Part shown: positions 40,501-49,300 of the stretch, piece after piece
How the letters are laid out: every line of letters starts with the position of its first letter
How positions within the stretch are numbered: the stretch's first letter is position 1
Origin: Cytophagales bacterium
GTDB lineage: Bacteria > Bacteroidota > Bacteroidia > Cytophagales > Cyclobacteriaceae
Reading direction: 5' to 3'
DNA length: 64,000 bases
Assembly (NCBI GenBank): GCA_033344775.1
Contig: JAWPMT010000002.1
Span: 310,001 to 374,000, forward strand
Position numbers and translations under genes: made by a program
Notes under the pieces: model-generated
The model's input: only the letters and a program-made list of their open reading frames with translations
What the model was told of the DNA's origin: nothing
Databases searched by the model: none

Positions 40501-43324
40501 AGCATATATCACAGAGCGGAAAGTGGCAGACCGGGCCAAAGGTTTTGACTTGGGCAGGGCAGGCCAGATTCGGTTATCGGTACTTGAGATTGATGAAGGT
40601 CTCTATGAGTTTATCTGGAGCCACCACCACATTCTAATGGATGGTTGGAGCATTAGCCAGCTTGTGGGTGATTTCTATCAATTAATGCGATCCTCTATTG
40701 ATGAATCAACAGCAGATATACCAATTGCTCCTCGACCATATGCGAATTATATCGATTGGCTGGCAGGACTTGATCAAAACAAATCTGTTCACTATTGGAA
40801 GAACTATCTGTCCGGATACAGCGAGTTGGCTGGAATTCCCTTCAAGCAGTTTTCAAAAACAAGTGAGAGGAAATTGAAGGAAGAACAAGTGGTGATTTCA
40901 GGTGAAAAACACCGGATGCTACTTGATTTGTGTAAGGAGACAAACGTGACCCAGAGCAATCTAATACACGCAGTATGGGGACTTTTATTATCCAAATACA
41001 ACAACACACAAGATGTGGTTTTTGGATCAGTGGTTTCTGGTCGCCCACCACAATTGACCGGGGTTGAGCGCATGATCGGCTTGTTCATCAATACCATACC
41101 CTTCAGGGTGCAGTATCAGTCTTCGGATACGGTTCTTGACTTGATCAAAAGGATGCAAGAAATGGCCATCGAGTCTACTTCCCATCATTACATGAACTTG
41201 TCTGAGGTGCAATCATACAGTGAATTGGGTATGGGACTTATGGATCATGTCCTGGTATTCGAGAATTTTCCTGTTGAGGAAGCGCTAGCCAATGGAAATG
41301 AGCCTTCATTTCAAATTGAGGAAGTAGATATTTACGAAGAGGTTAACTACGACTTGAATATCTGGATCGTACCAACGGCCAATTCGTGGAAAATCGTATT
41401 CAGATATGCAGAAGATGTCTTGCACCCTGATATGGTTAAGCAGATGTCTGCTCACCTGAGCAATCTGATCAATTCAGTGGTTTCCAGGCCTGATCTGTCT
41501 ATTGCCGAAGTTCAGTTCCTGGATCCCGGGGAAGAATTGAAATTGGTGCATGATTTCAATGAAATTGGTCAACGTACATCGTTTGAGTCAACGTTACATG
41601 GTTTGTTTGAAAGCCAGGTAGTTAAGACCCCAGAGGGTATTGCGGTCATGGATAAGGATGGCAATAAGACTTATGAAGAGTTAAATAGGGAGGCAAACGA
41701 GCTAGCCCATTATCTATTGACAGAAACTGATTTTGAAGTAGGGGATTTTGTAGGGATAAAACTGGAACGGAATGTGCAGATGGTGACAGCTATCCTCGCA
41801 GTACTGAAGGGTGGAGGGGTCTATGTGCCGATTGATAAGCAATATCCACAAGAAAGAATCGAGCTGATCGAAAAAGATAGTAACTGCAAAGTAGTGCTCG
41901 ACGAAACGTTTTTACATCGCTTTTTGGAGCATAAGCAAAATCTGTCTTTGAATGATCCGGATGTATCTGTAGATGCTTCGTCATTGGCCTATATCATTTA
42001 CACTTCAGGGTCTACAGGTAAGCCAAAAGGAGTGATGATAACACATCAAAATGCTTCTGAGCTGATTCAGTGGGCAGACCAGGAATTTGATAAGGCCCAA
42101 TTTGATGTCGTCTATGCTTCCACTTCTCATTGTTTCGACCTTTCAGTATTTGAGATGTTCTATCCACTGTCTGTCGGTAAAACCATAAGAATCCTGGATA
42201 ATGCGCTTGAGATTAGAATGTGTCTGCCATTAGATAACAGGGTTTTGATCAATACGGTGCCATCAGCTTTGCAGGCGACACTGGAACTAGAAGGAGAATT
42301 ACCAGAGCAAGTTGCCATGGTCAACCTTGCTGGTGAACCTTTCCCAATTGATCTGGCCAACTATCTGGTCACTAAAAATATTGAAACAAGAAATCTCTAC
42401 GGGCCATCGGAGGATACCACGTATAGTACCTGTTACCATTTACCCAAAGGAAGGACTTTCACCCAGGCCATTCCTATAGGCAAACCAATTGCAAATGGAC
42501 GTATATACATTCTTGATCATCAGTTGAGACCACAACCCATTGGAATACCCGGAGCTATCTATGTTTCAGGAAAAGGGCTTGCCAGGGGTTACCTTAACCT
42601 TACGGAACTCAACGATGAGAAGTTTATTACCAATCCATTCGACAGTAGTGAAAGGCTTTATGATACAGGAGATCAAGGTTTCTGGATGTCAGATGGCGCT
42701 ATTCAGTTTATGGGTAGGCGTGATGATCAGGTCAAGATTCGTGGATTCCGTATCGAGCCAGGGGAAGTCGCTTTTAATATGAAGGCTCACCCTTCAGTAA
42801 CAGATGCCTATGTCCTGGTACGAGAATTGGAACAGGGGCTAAAAGAACTTATCGGGTACTATGTGGCAGAGGGCGAGGTAGAAGAATTAAGAGCTTATTT
42901 GAAAGACAGGCTGCCAGACCATATGGTGCCGGGTTATTTAACCCCTGTTGATGTTATCCCACTCACTCCGAATGGCAAAGTGGATAAGCAAAAGTTGCCT
43001 GACCCTGTGGATCATCTTCGCTCTGAAATAAACTACGTCGCACCCACCAATGATACGGAGAAGCATTTAGTAGCTATTTGGCAGGACATACTTGGTGTAC
43101 AGGACATTGGCATCCACGACGACTTCTTCAAGATAGGTGGCCATAGCCTTAACGCAATGAAAGCATTGAATGAAATAGAAAAAGGGCTAAGCGTCAAGCT
43201 TGATATTGCTCTTTTATTTGAACATCCGACCATTGAACACATCGCCCGCGAGGTAGATAAGATCAAATGGTTAACTCCTACATCTAGCAATAATCCTAAC
43301 GAGACCAAAACGATAGAAATTTGA
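25598..43324 (+). CDS. NRPS1: (half C)-A(Thr)-T-C-A(Gln)-T-E-C-A(Gln)-T-C-A(Ser)-T-E-C-A(Ala)-T
   Basis: This 5908-residue five-module synthetase begins with only the C-terminal lobe of a condensation domain (about 30-215, no HHxxxDG). Domains with approximate residues: A1 220-705, T1 near 751, C2 811-1245, A2 1262-1755, T2 near 1795, E 1850-2295, C3 2320-2760, A3 2768-3258, T3 near 3305, C4 3370-3805, A4 3815-4300, T4 near 4348, E 4400-4850, C5 4873-5308, A5 5320-5800, T5 near 5843. Codes read by eye are DFWNIGMVHK (Thr), DAQDLGVVDK twice (Gln), DVWHVSYIDK (Ser-like) and DLFNNALTYK (Ala). Both E domains keep HHxxxDG and the EGHGRE motif, and each is followed by a D-accepting-type C domain (SHHHILMDG). 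Predicted output is Thr-D-Gln-Gln-D-Ser-Ala. C4 has DA instead of DG in its active motif. The stop overlaps the next gene's TTG start. Confidence 0.96.
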   Translation: MSQLPNQTKNKQSMEDQQRLAHQKSYQQNSIEKVSFSSSDLPYFQKVTKGNAAAEFTILITLYSALSQRYFRQEEPIFSQNLIDKELGVHLSLGSIEGVTLKQYLQMVTQEVQDAYNNLSNSASSNEESLDNTELLAFSFNHDSAGIDANRLHLQTTIDGRELRCSLYYENAHLEGEVASHFLRNYEKWLVNLEEYLALEIANIPILTDEELTEQLKALEYFKTDYPKDKTIVSLFLEQVIATPNNVALKYGDKEYTYLELDERSSQLAHYLIERYSVLPEELVGINLDRSEWQIISILAVLKSGGCYVPIDPEYPEERIEYILSDSQCKLCIDKLEIESFWKTHRQYATTTPDVKLNPSNLAYIIYTSGTTGKPKGTMVEHVNVVRLFKNANPSFDFNDQDTWTLFHSFCFDFSVWEIFGALLFGGKLIVVPSHITKDPDKFLELIIEEQVTVLNQTPTAFYNLMDHSSRVDKVPLRYIIFGGEKLNPKRLKEWAGGYPNIKFVNMYGITETTVHVTYHEVSLEEMDSPSSNIGEPIPTTTCYILDEFQQLVPTGVIGEIYVGGAGVTRGYLNRSELTNERFLVDTFDPNGRLYRTGDLAKWKSDFSMEYLGRADDQIKIRGYRVELEEIANALLELPAEINQAVIDFRLVRGEKMLVAYFVGQEIASVELQTLLEGKLPHYMVPKYYIRVPAVPLTKNGKVDKKALPDVDTQDVNQVPYVSPRNHTEEALVEIWQEVLTLDKVGVNDDFFDLGGHSLLVGQVTNRIYQTLGKSISVKEFFEKPKISEISVSLNTVDYAPIPSALEADYYPLTDTQRRIWVLSQIEGGNAAYNISSSLLLTGDLEVDKLEISFKQLIDRYEILRTFFKINPGGDVGQFVVSASELTFQIEYQDFKSKSSDQVDTYLQSYLIAPFDLEQAPLLKASIVKIGDGKHLFSIVMHHIVSDGWSVELLTSEVIQIYNNLVQGKEYRLDELHIQYKDYATWLLAELRDKRIAVSEKYWLKEFEGKITHLKLPTFKERPKTFSYQGGRYVKIYSPEFLLTLNQFARKSDATLFMTLMAGLNALLYRYTGQQDIIIGTPIAGRDHPDLEGQLGLFLNTLAIRTIIPDNGHFEGLLVQQKKKFLAAYENQGYPFDMLVDKLDLERDPSRSVLFDVMMVFQSQSKVNSIVSNDSLHQIKIEEYDVGVIPAHVDLSFNFREGDGLELTVVYNKDIYDLDIVERMTLHFENLILAAISESNTNLEELQYLPLQEQETLLHTFNRSHGYGGKDVSLIDLFSDVVSRHSDTIALSYEATELTYQQLDKVSSQLAHYIKDSYGIKPEDRIGILLERGEWQIIAMLAILKCGGAYVPIDPSYPEDRISFILEDSAGKLCLDKNEIETFKAEQERYSTEPVAATLSPSNLAYVIYTSGSTGYPKGVMVEHLSVVRLVEGLFREVYDKYEKPMKVGLLASVVFDASVQQIFAALLGGHQLHIVPEAVKESGHIWDYVVNQGLDLVDGTPSHLQIMTMAGDKLGRGAQQLLIGGEALTSETVDGFLSSFADVADRPQLTNVYGPTECCVDSTFYHVQEKDQHIPIGSGFAGKKVYILSEELELQPIGVAGELCISGPGVARGYLNRPELTDERFMSNPHAADERMYRTGDMGRWLRDGTIEYLGRKDDQVKVRGYRVELGEIEHHLLACEGVGHVTVLAKDLTGAGVNDLIGYVVMEEGDVGQLRTQLEAVLPAYMIPTHLVPMDSLPLTPNGKVDKHAFPDPDHSVADELTYQAARNHEEEMLIAVMEEVLKRQTIGIRDNFFELGGDSIKSIQIIARLKKQGFGLKMQDILRNPEIGVLSTFLTAQSSLTMDQSEVKGEVAITPVQWAFFEASHIHQHHHFNQSLLLRCSDPIDRDILTKCLDFLTGHHDALRMVYRQRGTKWLQFNRSGKEGKRYDLSQYDLRGEQDELAKMSSIGQEIQASFELEQGPLFKIAYFQLSDGDRLGLIMHHLIIDGVSWRILLEDLSTLYDQASLNKSLNLPSKTDAYQKWARGLQDFAKTPQIQKEQAYWESQLNRSTDVVPVDVETDVTVAYDQKLSFSLSEELTQLLAEKVHGTYNTEVNDLLLTGLGLALRDVFGSKSIAVMLEGHGREDILDSIDITRTVGWFTSLYPYVLEIGEHVDDEALISIKESLRKVPNKGIGYGILAYLGDGFSTNYEPSVEFNYLGDFGDGNEDNSLAAFSYAPEEESIGVEIGSQNGSEAKLSVGGMTVSGKLSLWINYSSQNYHQSTIERLLNAYESHLSTMITRLSASKERLLTPADLTFKGLDFKELAVINESGTIEDVYQLSPLQSGIYYHWLRDASTSLYFGQIAYQYRFESIEGHVLAQAYERLIARHGVLRTSFRNDLHGQPLQVVHREIAVDSFSFEVLPPTIQEEERERYIAEKKRTDRKRGFDLDSPGQIRLQVLQIEEGLYEFIWSHHHILMDGWCMSPLVNDFYQLVDDVLGSSTFNQPLPPLYSRYIEWLDQLDSSKADAFWKEYLSGYKKLTSVPLTKLRTNRSIESKKSLGLKKVNIEGALYEQFKGFGASQGITQGNMVNGIWGYLLSQYNHTEDVVFGMVVSGRPSELLGVEQMIGLFINAIPVRVNYEKDKDSPLSLLKRLQQESIRGSDYHYQNLSDIQSLSDLGMNLLDHVLVYKNYPMEIMLSKGNNETGIRLDSVDTYEENNYSFSISITDYNTYLEITFEYDQHIFDGELISNMGDHFLTLVQSFVTSPDRKLSALGYIPFEEQETLLHTFNKSHGYGGKDVSLIDQFSEVVSRHSDTIALSYEVTELTYQQLDKVSSQLAHYIKDSYGIKPEDRIGILLERGEWQIIAMLAILKCGGAYVPIDPSYPEDRISFILEDSAGKLCLDKNEIETFKAEQERYSTEPVAATLSPSNLAYVIYTSGSTGYPKGVMVEHLSVVRLVEGLFREVYDKYEKPMKVGLLASVVFDASVQQIFAALLGGHQLHIVPEAVKESGHIWDYVVNQGLDLVDGTPSHLQIMTMAGDKLGRGAQQLLIGGEALTSETVDGFLSSFADVADRPQLTNVYGPTECCVDSTFYHVQEKDQHIPIGSGFAGKKVYILSEELELQPIGVAGELCISGPGVARGYLNRPELTDEHFISNPHAADERMYRTGDMGRWLPDGTIEYLGRKDDQVKVRGYRVELGEIEHHLLACEGVGHVTVLAKDLTGAGVNDLIGYVVMEGDVAQLRTQLEAVLPAYMIPTHLVPMDSLPLTPNGKVDKHKLAEEALIETVHDIDEDQPASEIHQQLAEIWQKVLGVDKVGISDNFFEIGGHSLKAIRLSNEYKKTFDVKISIKEFFSNPTIRDQALLVSDISVSESLTIPKAPISENYVLSDGQRRIWILSQFDNAHQAYNIPSKIRLQGDYDIQILEKVVSAIIERHEVLRTVFKENEGGEIRQWVLPSNDVKIPLEYFDLVGLGNTGKEIERLITLDSYLPFDLASGPLLRITLFKQESDIFTLYFNIHHIISDAWSAEVLQKEFFELYHAFVENKPSRLPALSIQYKDYAVWEQGFLATDRYQKEKEHWLNLLKGELPVLDIPGSKVRTKVKTYNGRRLIAKMPSTLHRRLQQFCQDNEGSLFMGLLATWQVLIYKYTANPDIIIGSPVTRRDDSVLEDQIGFYLNTLVFRNTINQQQNFDQFFDEVKETTTACFENKAYPFDRLVDDLALQRDTSRSPVFDILLTVQKGRQELMDNHAELSGILDQGECLHKFDLDVTFEEFEEAIFLTLECNVDLIPQDVSERMIGHYWQVLSSLLNNPQIPIGALDYVGLEEKELLFNTFNNKIAQYDFEETVVDLFLKQVGIRPNAIAVAFEDKTLTFSELDRQSDLLANYLMANHALSEGDLIGIKLERSHWLVMAILAILKSGAAYVPIDPDYPTERIAYIIEDSQAKLVLDEKLIASFELATTQDEKAVAINKAGRKKVAYVIYTSGSTGRPKGVTIVHEGLLNRLLWMKDELRLDEKDVLLQKTSYSFDVSVWELIMPLITGSKLVVATPGGQGDAEYLQTIIEESGVTIIHFVPSMLSAFLEDVSIGSCKTLRHVVCSGEVLPSSAVELFKQKLKSACIHNYYGPTEASIDVTSIDLTKVDTAVNGVSIGSPVPNTKLYILSDQLKLQPIGVPGEMMLGGIQLSNGYLNRPELNEERFISNPFEEGARLYCTGDIGRWLPDGTVEYISRKDDQVKVRGYRIELGEIVHQLLACDNVIQGTVIARNITDSGAELIGYLVLEKGTVDQVRRQLQHVLPSYMIPAHLIVLESLPLTPNGKLDKKALPDPVHTKPDTETYQPPRNQTEQVLVDIMKEVLKREVIGIQDNFFELGGDSIKSIQITSRLKQQGYSLKVQEILRNPEVGILSSFITSNHGDVAEQSEVTGSVLLTPVQRRFFDSSYISQRHHYNQSVLLRNSEELDLNRLVRCLDYLTAHHDALRMVYQQGADGWQQHNRALREGERFSLVEYDLRGEKDEQAKMHHMGQALQASIDLSQGPLLKAAYFRLSDGDRLGLIIHHLVIDGISWRILLEDLSSLYAQSSIGDAFVLPPKTDSYQRWASELNDLATSATMQSEHVYWQDQLTRETKALPVDRTADEVLAYDAKKSFSLPADVTQRLNEQVNGVYNTEINDLLLTTLGLALRDVFGAGAISLLLEGHGREEVLDSLDVSRTVGWFTSMYPYVLEVGELEDDMALVHVKESLRQVPNKGISYGILTWLGQGFSEKFEPSVEFNYLGDFGDRAAANGDGLFGYAAEGETIGNEIGEENGSVAQLSVGGMIISGSLNLWISYSSNQYNPSTIDRLLHAYETNLRSMIERLSSRNERLLTPSDLTYKGLSLKELNDLNANGSVEDVYPLSPLQSGIYYHWLANSSATLYFEQVSYTLRSSIIERGVLSQAFDQLIARHGVLRTSFRNDLAGIPLQVVHKSLSEGDYFRYEVLPASMSVADTQAYITERKVADRAKGFDLGRAGQIRLSVLEIDEGLYEFIWSHHHILMDGWSISQLVGDFYQLMRSSIDESTADIPIAPRPYANYIDWLAGLDQNKSVHYWKNYLSGYSELAGIPFKQFSKTSERKLKEEQVVISGEKHRMLLDLCKETNVTQSNLIHAVWGLLLSKYNNTQDVVFGSVVSGRPPQLTGVERMIGLFINTIPFRVQYQSSDTVLDLIKRMQEMAIESTSHHYMNLSEVQSYSELGMGLMDHVLVFENFPVEEALANGNEPSFQIEEVDIYEEVNYDLNIWIVPTANSWKIVFRYAEDVLHPDMVKQMSAHLSNLINSVVSRPDLSIAEVQFLDPGEELKLVHDFNEIGQRTSFESTLHGLFESQVVKTPEGIAVMDKDGNKTYEELNREANELAHYLLTETDFEVGDFVGIKLERNVQMVTAILAVLKGGGVYVPIDKQYPQERIELIEKDSNCKVVLDETFLHRFLEHKQNLSLNDPDVSVDASSLAYIIYTSGSTGKPKGVMITHQNASELIQWADQEFDKAQFDVVYASTSHCFDLSVFEMFYPLSVGKTIRILDNALEIRMCLPLDNRVLINTVPSALQATLELEGELPEQVAMVNLAGEPFPIDLANYLVTKNIETRNLYGPSEDTTYSTCYHLPKGRTFTQAIPIGKPIANGRIYILDHQLRPQPIGIPGAIYVSGKGLARGYLNLTELNDEKFITNPFDSSERLYDTGDQGFWMSDGAIQFMGRRDDQVKIRGFRIEPGEVAFNMKAHPSVTDAYVLVRELEQGLKELIGYYVAEGEVEELRAYLKDRLPDHMVPGYLTPVDVIPLTPNGKVDKQKLPDPVDHLRSEINYVAPTNDTEKHLVAIWQDILGVQDIGIHDDFFKIGGHSLNAMKALNEIEKGLSVKLDIALLFEHPTIEHIAREVDKIKWLTPTSSNNPNETKTIEI
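25685..26243 (+). other. Truncated condensation domain at the N-terminus of NRPS1
   Basis: Residues about 30-215 resemble only the second lobe of a condensation domain (the part that normally follows HHxxxDG): a TILITLYSALSQRY helix, a VHLSLGS strand region and a closing LRNYEKWL helix before the adenylation domain. The catalytic lobe is missing, so the Thr module cannot condense by itself and must either start the chain or borrow a C domain from another protein. Confidence 0.65.
29352..30847 (+). repeat. Duplicated Gln adenylation region, copy 1
   Basis: This 1496-base segment covering the second adenylation domain of NRPS1 is nearly identical to 33882-35374. By eye, 29482-30470 shows no difference from 34012-35000 (989 bases). 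Differences cluster at both ends, and one three-base deletion occurs near the 3' end of copy 2. Confidence 0.92.
33882..35374 (+). repeat. Duplicated Gln adenylation region, copy 2
   Basis: Partner of 29352-30847 at an offset of 4530 bases, covering the third adenylation domain. Only the A domain is shared this closely. The flanking T-E and T-C regions diverge, so it looks like domain replacement or gene conversion and not whole-module duplication. Confidence 0.92.
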
Positions 43325-46300
43325 AACCCAGTATCAATCAAATCATAGAACGATTACAGGCCAGTGAAATCAAGTTGGAGCTGGATGAGCATGATAAACT
43401 AAGCCTTGTTTGTCGCAAGGACCTTAATGTGCCTCCTGAGTTGATCGCCCTGGTAAGGGAATTCAAGACCGAACTGATAGAAGAAATCAAATCCCATCGG
43501 TCTTCCAGTGGAGAAGTCATTACAGAGGCACCCGAAAGGGAGGTGTATCCATTGTCAAGCTCGCAGAAGAGCCTATGGATACTCAATCAATTTGAAGGAG
43601 GAGCCTTGGCGTACAATAACCCATCCGTTGTAGCGCTCGACCACTCATACGATATCGAGCTCCTTTCTCAGGCCATCAATGAAGTAATGGCTCGCCATGA
43701 GATCCTCAGGACTGTATTCGTAGAAGATGATCAAGGAGAAGTTGGGCAAAAGATACTACCAGTCGCTCATGTTGATTTGAGTATTAAGACGATCGATCTT
43801 AGTGAATCAGAAGAGGCACTCAAGGAAGCCGAAGCCTACATTTCGGATGATTCATATGCACCATTTGATCTTGAAAAGGGACCATTGATTCGGGTGGCCT
43901 TCTTTGTGCTGAATGCTCAAAAAATTCTTTTCTACTACAACCTTCATCATATTATTAGTGATGCATGGTCCATGCAGTTGCTCAACCGGGATACGCTCGC
44001 AATATACGAAGCATTAAAATCCGGTAAGACAGCAGAATTACCGGATCTCAATATTCATTATAAGGATTATGCTTTTTGGCAGCAAGAACAGCTTGCCGGT
44101 GAAGTGATGGATGGTCATAGAAAATTCTGGTTGGAACAATTTTCGGGTGACACGCCATTGCTGGATTTACCTATTAGCAAGCTCCGACCAAAAGTCAAGA
44201 CCTACAATGGCCGCAGGCTGGCTACCAGCTTCTCCCAGAACCTGACCCAAAAAATTGAGGTTTTTGCAAAACAAGAAGGCACAAGCCTATTCGTCGTGAT
44301 TATGTCGGCGTGGTATGCGTTTTTCCATCGGTACTGCTCAATCAATAATATCGTATTGGGGACCTCTCTGGCTGGGCGTGAACATCCTGAATTGGAAAAT
44401 CAATTGGGTTTCTACATTAGAACATTAGCGCTCAAGTGCCAGATAGAAGACGGAGACACGTTTCTGCAGGTATGCAAAAAAACGAAAAGGCTGGTTATTG
44501 AGGCGATCAAGCATCAGTCGTATCCTTTTGACCTGTTGGTGGAGGAGCTTGTTTTCAAAAGAGATCAGAGCAGGAGTCCAATTTTCGATATAATGGTAAC
44601 ATTCTTGAATAGCAATGTGACCAGCGATCAGAATCATGTTAAGAGTGGAACGATAACCGATTTAGGTGAATCTATGTCCAGATTCGATATGGATATTACC
44701 TTCGAACAATATGGAGACAGTATCTATTTTGAACTGGATTTCAATACCGATATATATGAGCAGGCATCGGTAGAGCGATTCATGTCTCATTTCAGTGAGA
44801 TCATTTCAGCACTACTTGATGAGCCGACTGAGAAAATCAGTCAAATTGATTATTTGTCGCCAAAAGAGCGCAACCTGCTGCTTAATGATTTTAATGATAC
44901 GTACGTCGAAATTGATGAAAGTAAATCCTTTATTGATCACTTTGGTGAACAAGTATCTAAATCACCGGATGCAATAGCAGTAAAATTTGGTGACAAAACC
45001 CTCAGTTATCAGGAGTTGGAGCAAAGGTCAAACCAGCTGGCTCATTATTTAAGTAAGGAGTTTTCTCCAGCGAAGGGCGATTTGATTGCGGTCACCATTG
45101 ATCGGAGTGATTGGTTGGTGGTCAGCATACTTGCCATTTTTAAATTGAGAGGAGTTTATGTGCCTATCGATCCTACCTATCCAGAAGAACGTATTGCCTA
45201 TTTATTAGAAGACAGCCAATGCAAATACCTCTTGGATGAAAGCATTATCCGGGAATTCAGTGATCATATCAGTTCATATCCAAAAGATGACCTTACGTTA
45301 AAACCTGATGGACAGGACGTAGCTTATGTGATCTATACTTCTGGTTCAACTGGTAAACCAAAAGGTGCCATTATTAGCCACGTAGGGTTACTCAATCACT
45401 TGTTGGCAATGGAGCAAAACCTTCATTTGGATGCCTCAACCAAGATTGCACAAACAGCGCCTCAGACATTTGACATTTCTATATGGCAGTTACTTAATGC
45501 CCTGATAACTGGTGGTAGTACAATTGTGTACGATGGTCAGCTTTTACTTGATCCAGGTTCATTTTTAAGCCATCTATTCGAGGATGAAGTCAATATTCTT
45601 CAGTTAGTACCATCCTATCTCAATTCGCTGCTGGAGATAGATGATTCTGAAAAGAAGCTAAAGAGGCTCTCATATTTGCTGGTAACAGGTGAAAAAGTTG
45701 ATTGGAGCATAGTTGATCGATGGTTCCAGCTATATCCGGATATTAAGGTAGTCAATGCCTATGGCCCTGCCGAAGCATCGGATGATGTGACGCTGCATAC
45801 GATGGATAGCGTTCCAGCAGGTAGTCAAGTGTCGATCGGCAAGCCGATCATGAATACGCAGTTGTATGTTGTGGATGAGTATTTGGCACTTTGTCCCATG
45901 GAAGTTGTCGGCGAAATATGTATTTCCGGAATTTGCCTGGGACAGGGTTATTTGAATAGACCTGAGTTGACTGCAGAGCGATTTATCCCTAATCCTTTTG
46001 TCGAAGGTGAGCGAATGTATCGAACGGGAGATATGGGGAGGTGGCTACCAGATGGTACAATGGAGTACCTGGGCCGAAAGGATGACCAGGTGAAAGTTCG
46101 TGGATACCGTATCGAACTAGGTGAAATTGAACATTACCTGCTAGCCTTTGAGGGTGTAAGTCAGGGAGCAGTAATCGCCAGGAACTTGTCTGGTAGGGGA
46201 GCAGAACTGATAGGTTATATGGTGATGGAAAAAGGGGATGTATCCGAAGTTAGAACCCATTTACAGCATGTTTTGCCTTCCTATATGGTGCCATCCCATT

Positions 46301-49300
46301 TGGTGGAGTTGGAGACACTGCCACTGACGCCTAATGGCAAGTTGGATAAAAAAGCACTCCCAGATCCAGAACAGGCGAAAACCGAAGCGATGGCTTACGT
46401 TCCTCCGAGAAACCAAGCCGAAGAAGTGCTGGTTCAAGCCATGGAGGAGGTACTAAAGCGTGATGGAATTGGTATTGGGGACAACTTTTTCGAGCTAGGT
46501 GGAGATTCCATAAAATCCATTCAGATCACATCAAGGCTTAAACAGAAAGGTTTTGGCCTAAAGGTGCAGGATATATTGCGCAATCCTGAAGTTGGTGTAC
46601 TATCAACATTTATGTCTTCTCTGGAAAAGTCAGAAATGGACCAGTCAGAGGTTACAGGAGATGTAGTGATCACCCCTGTGCAAGCGGACTTTTTTAATGC
46701 CTCCTATATTAGCCAACATCATCACAATAACCAATCGGTGCTGCTGCAAAGCTCTGAGCGGATAGACATGGATCAAATGTCTCGCTGCCTTGATTATTTG
46801 ACAGTACACCACGATGCCCTTAGAATGGTATTCCAACAAGGCAATGAAGGATGGCAACAGCGGAACCGCCCAAGCAGTGAAGGCGAGCGGTTTTCGCTAG
46901 TAGAAATCGACCTGCGCAGTGAGGCAGATGAGCAAGCCAGGATGGACAGCTACGGCCAAACTGAGCAGGCGTCCATTGACCTTGCCCAGGGCCCATTATT
47001 GAAGGCGTTATGTTTCCGCCTTTCCGATGACGACAGGTTGGGACTGATCATCCACCATTTGGTCATTGATGGTGTATCATGGCGTATACTTTTAGAAGAC
47101 TTATCTACCCTCTATGGTCAGGCAATGAGCGGGAGTCCATTTGCATTGCCACCCAAGACAGACTCGTACCAGCGGTGGGCTAGGGAGTTGAAAGACCATG
47201 CCACTACTGCTGTGATGCAAGCTGAACATGGTTACTGGCAAGATCAGTTGGTTCGCCACACAGACCAACTGCCTGTTGATGGAGAAGCAGGACAAGTATT
47301 GGTTTACGATACCAAAAAAGGCTTTTCGTTACCAACCGACATCACCCAATTATTGAGCGAGCAGGTACACGGCGTATACAATACGGACATTAATGACCTG
47401 TTGCTTACCTCGCTAGGACTTGCCTTGAGGGAAGTGTTTGGTGCCAACTCAGTATCGGTATTGCTAGAAGGACACGGAAGAGAGGAAATATTGGATTCGC
47501 TAGATATATCGAGAACTGTTGGGTGGTTTACGTCCATGTATCCCTATGTATTGGAGGTAGGTGCTCTGGAAGAAGATATGGCTCTGGTGCATGTAAAAGA
47601 ATCATTGCGCCAGGTACCCAACAAGGGGATAGGGTATGGGGTACTTGCCCATTTGGGGCAAAGATTCCCTGAAGCATTTGAGCCATCGATAGAGTTCAAC
47701 TATTTGGGAGATTTTGGTGACAATGCGGCGGGCAGCAGCGATGGCATCTTTAGTTATGCTGCCGAAGATGAAACCATCGGGAACGAGATAGGTGAAGAAA
47801 ATGGATCGGAGGCTAAACTAAGCATCGGTGGTATGACTGTGTCAGGTTCTCTAAGCTTGTGGATTAGCTATTCTTCCAGGCAATATGACCAATCGACTAT
47901 TGATCAACTACTGAAAGCTTATGAAAGCCAGTTGCGGTCAATGATCTTGCGTTTGTCATCGCACAAGGAAAAATTGTTGACACCATCTGATTTGACCTTT
48001 AAAGGACTGTCCATCAAGGAGCTCAATTCCCTGAATTCAGATGGTGGCATAGAGGATGTATATCCACTGTCTCCTTTACAATCTGGCATCTACTTCCACT
48101 GGCTGGCTGATTCGTCCACCTCTTTGTACTTTGAGCAAGTTTCCTACACACTCCGTTCATCCATAATAGAAGAGGGTATTTTGAGGCAAGCTTATGAGCA
48201 GCTGATTGAGCGACATGGTGTGTTGCGTACCAGTTTCAGGAATGATTTGGAAGGGCTTCCACTGCAAGTAGTACATAAATCGCCTGGAGTGGAAAAGAGT
48301 TTTAGCTACGGGGTATTGCCGGCGGGTATGTCCGTTGCAGAAAGGCAAGCTTATATTGCTGAGAGGAAGTTGGCCGATCGTGCCAAAGGCTTTGATCTTG
48401 GTACAGTAGGGCAGATGAGGCTGCTGGTACTTGAAATAGAAGAAAACCTCTATGAGTTTATTTGGAGCCACCACCATATTCTCATGGATGCATGGTGCAT
48501 TAGTCAACTGGTCAATGACTTTTACTTGCTCATGAGAGGTGAACAGCTATCAAGTCCACCGCGTCCTTATGCGCATTACATTGGATGGCTCGAAGCGTTG
48601 GATCAGCAACAATCCGCTACCTACTGGAAAGATTATCTGTCAGGATATACTGATCTGGCGGAGGCACCATTCAAAAAGCAGGTGCTTGTTGAAGAGCGAA
48701 ATTTGCAGGAAGAGCAATTGGTTATTTCAGGCCAACAGTACCGTTTGCTTCTTGAATTGTGTAAAAAGGCAGGAGTTACCCAAAGTAACCTGATACATGC
48801 GCTGTGGGGGTTTTTACTTTCCAAGTACAACAATACGCAAGATGTGGTCTTTGGATCAGTGGTTTCCGGTCGTCCTCCTCAATTGACGGGTGTGGAGCAT
48901 ATGATAGGATTGTTTATCAATACGATACCCTTCAGGGTGAGGTATCAGTCGTCAGATACGGCCCTGGACTTGATCAAACGAGTACAAGAAGCGTCTATCG
49001 GTTCTACGTCACATCATTACATGAACCTGTCGGAGGTACAATCGCAAAGTGAGCTAGGGATGAACCTTATGGATCATGTCCTGGTCTTCGAGAATTATCC
49101 CGTGGAGGAATCGCTGGCCAAAGGCAATGATCCTTCATTTGAAATTGAGCAAATCGAAGTTTACGAAGAGAATAACTTTGACTTTAGTATTTGGGTCTGT
49201 CCCACCGCAGATGAATTGCATATTGTCTTCAAGTATGATCAATCAATCTATTCGGATAAGGCCATAACCAGAAGTCTCAATCACTTCCATCAATTGATAA

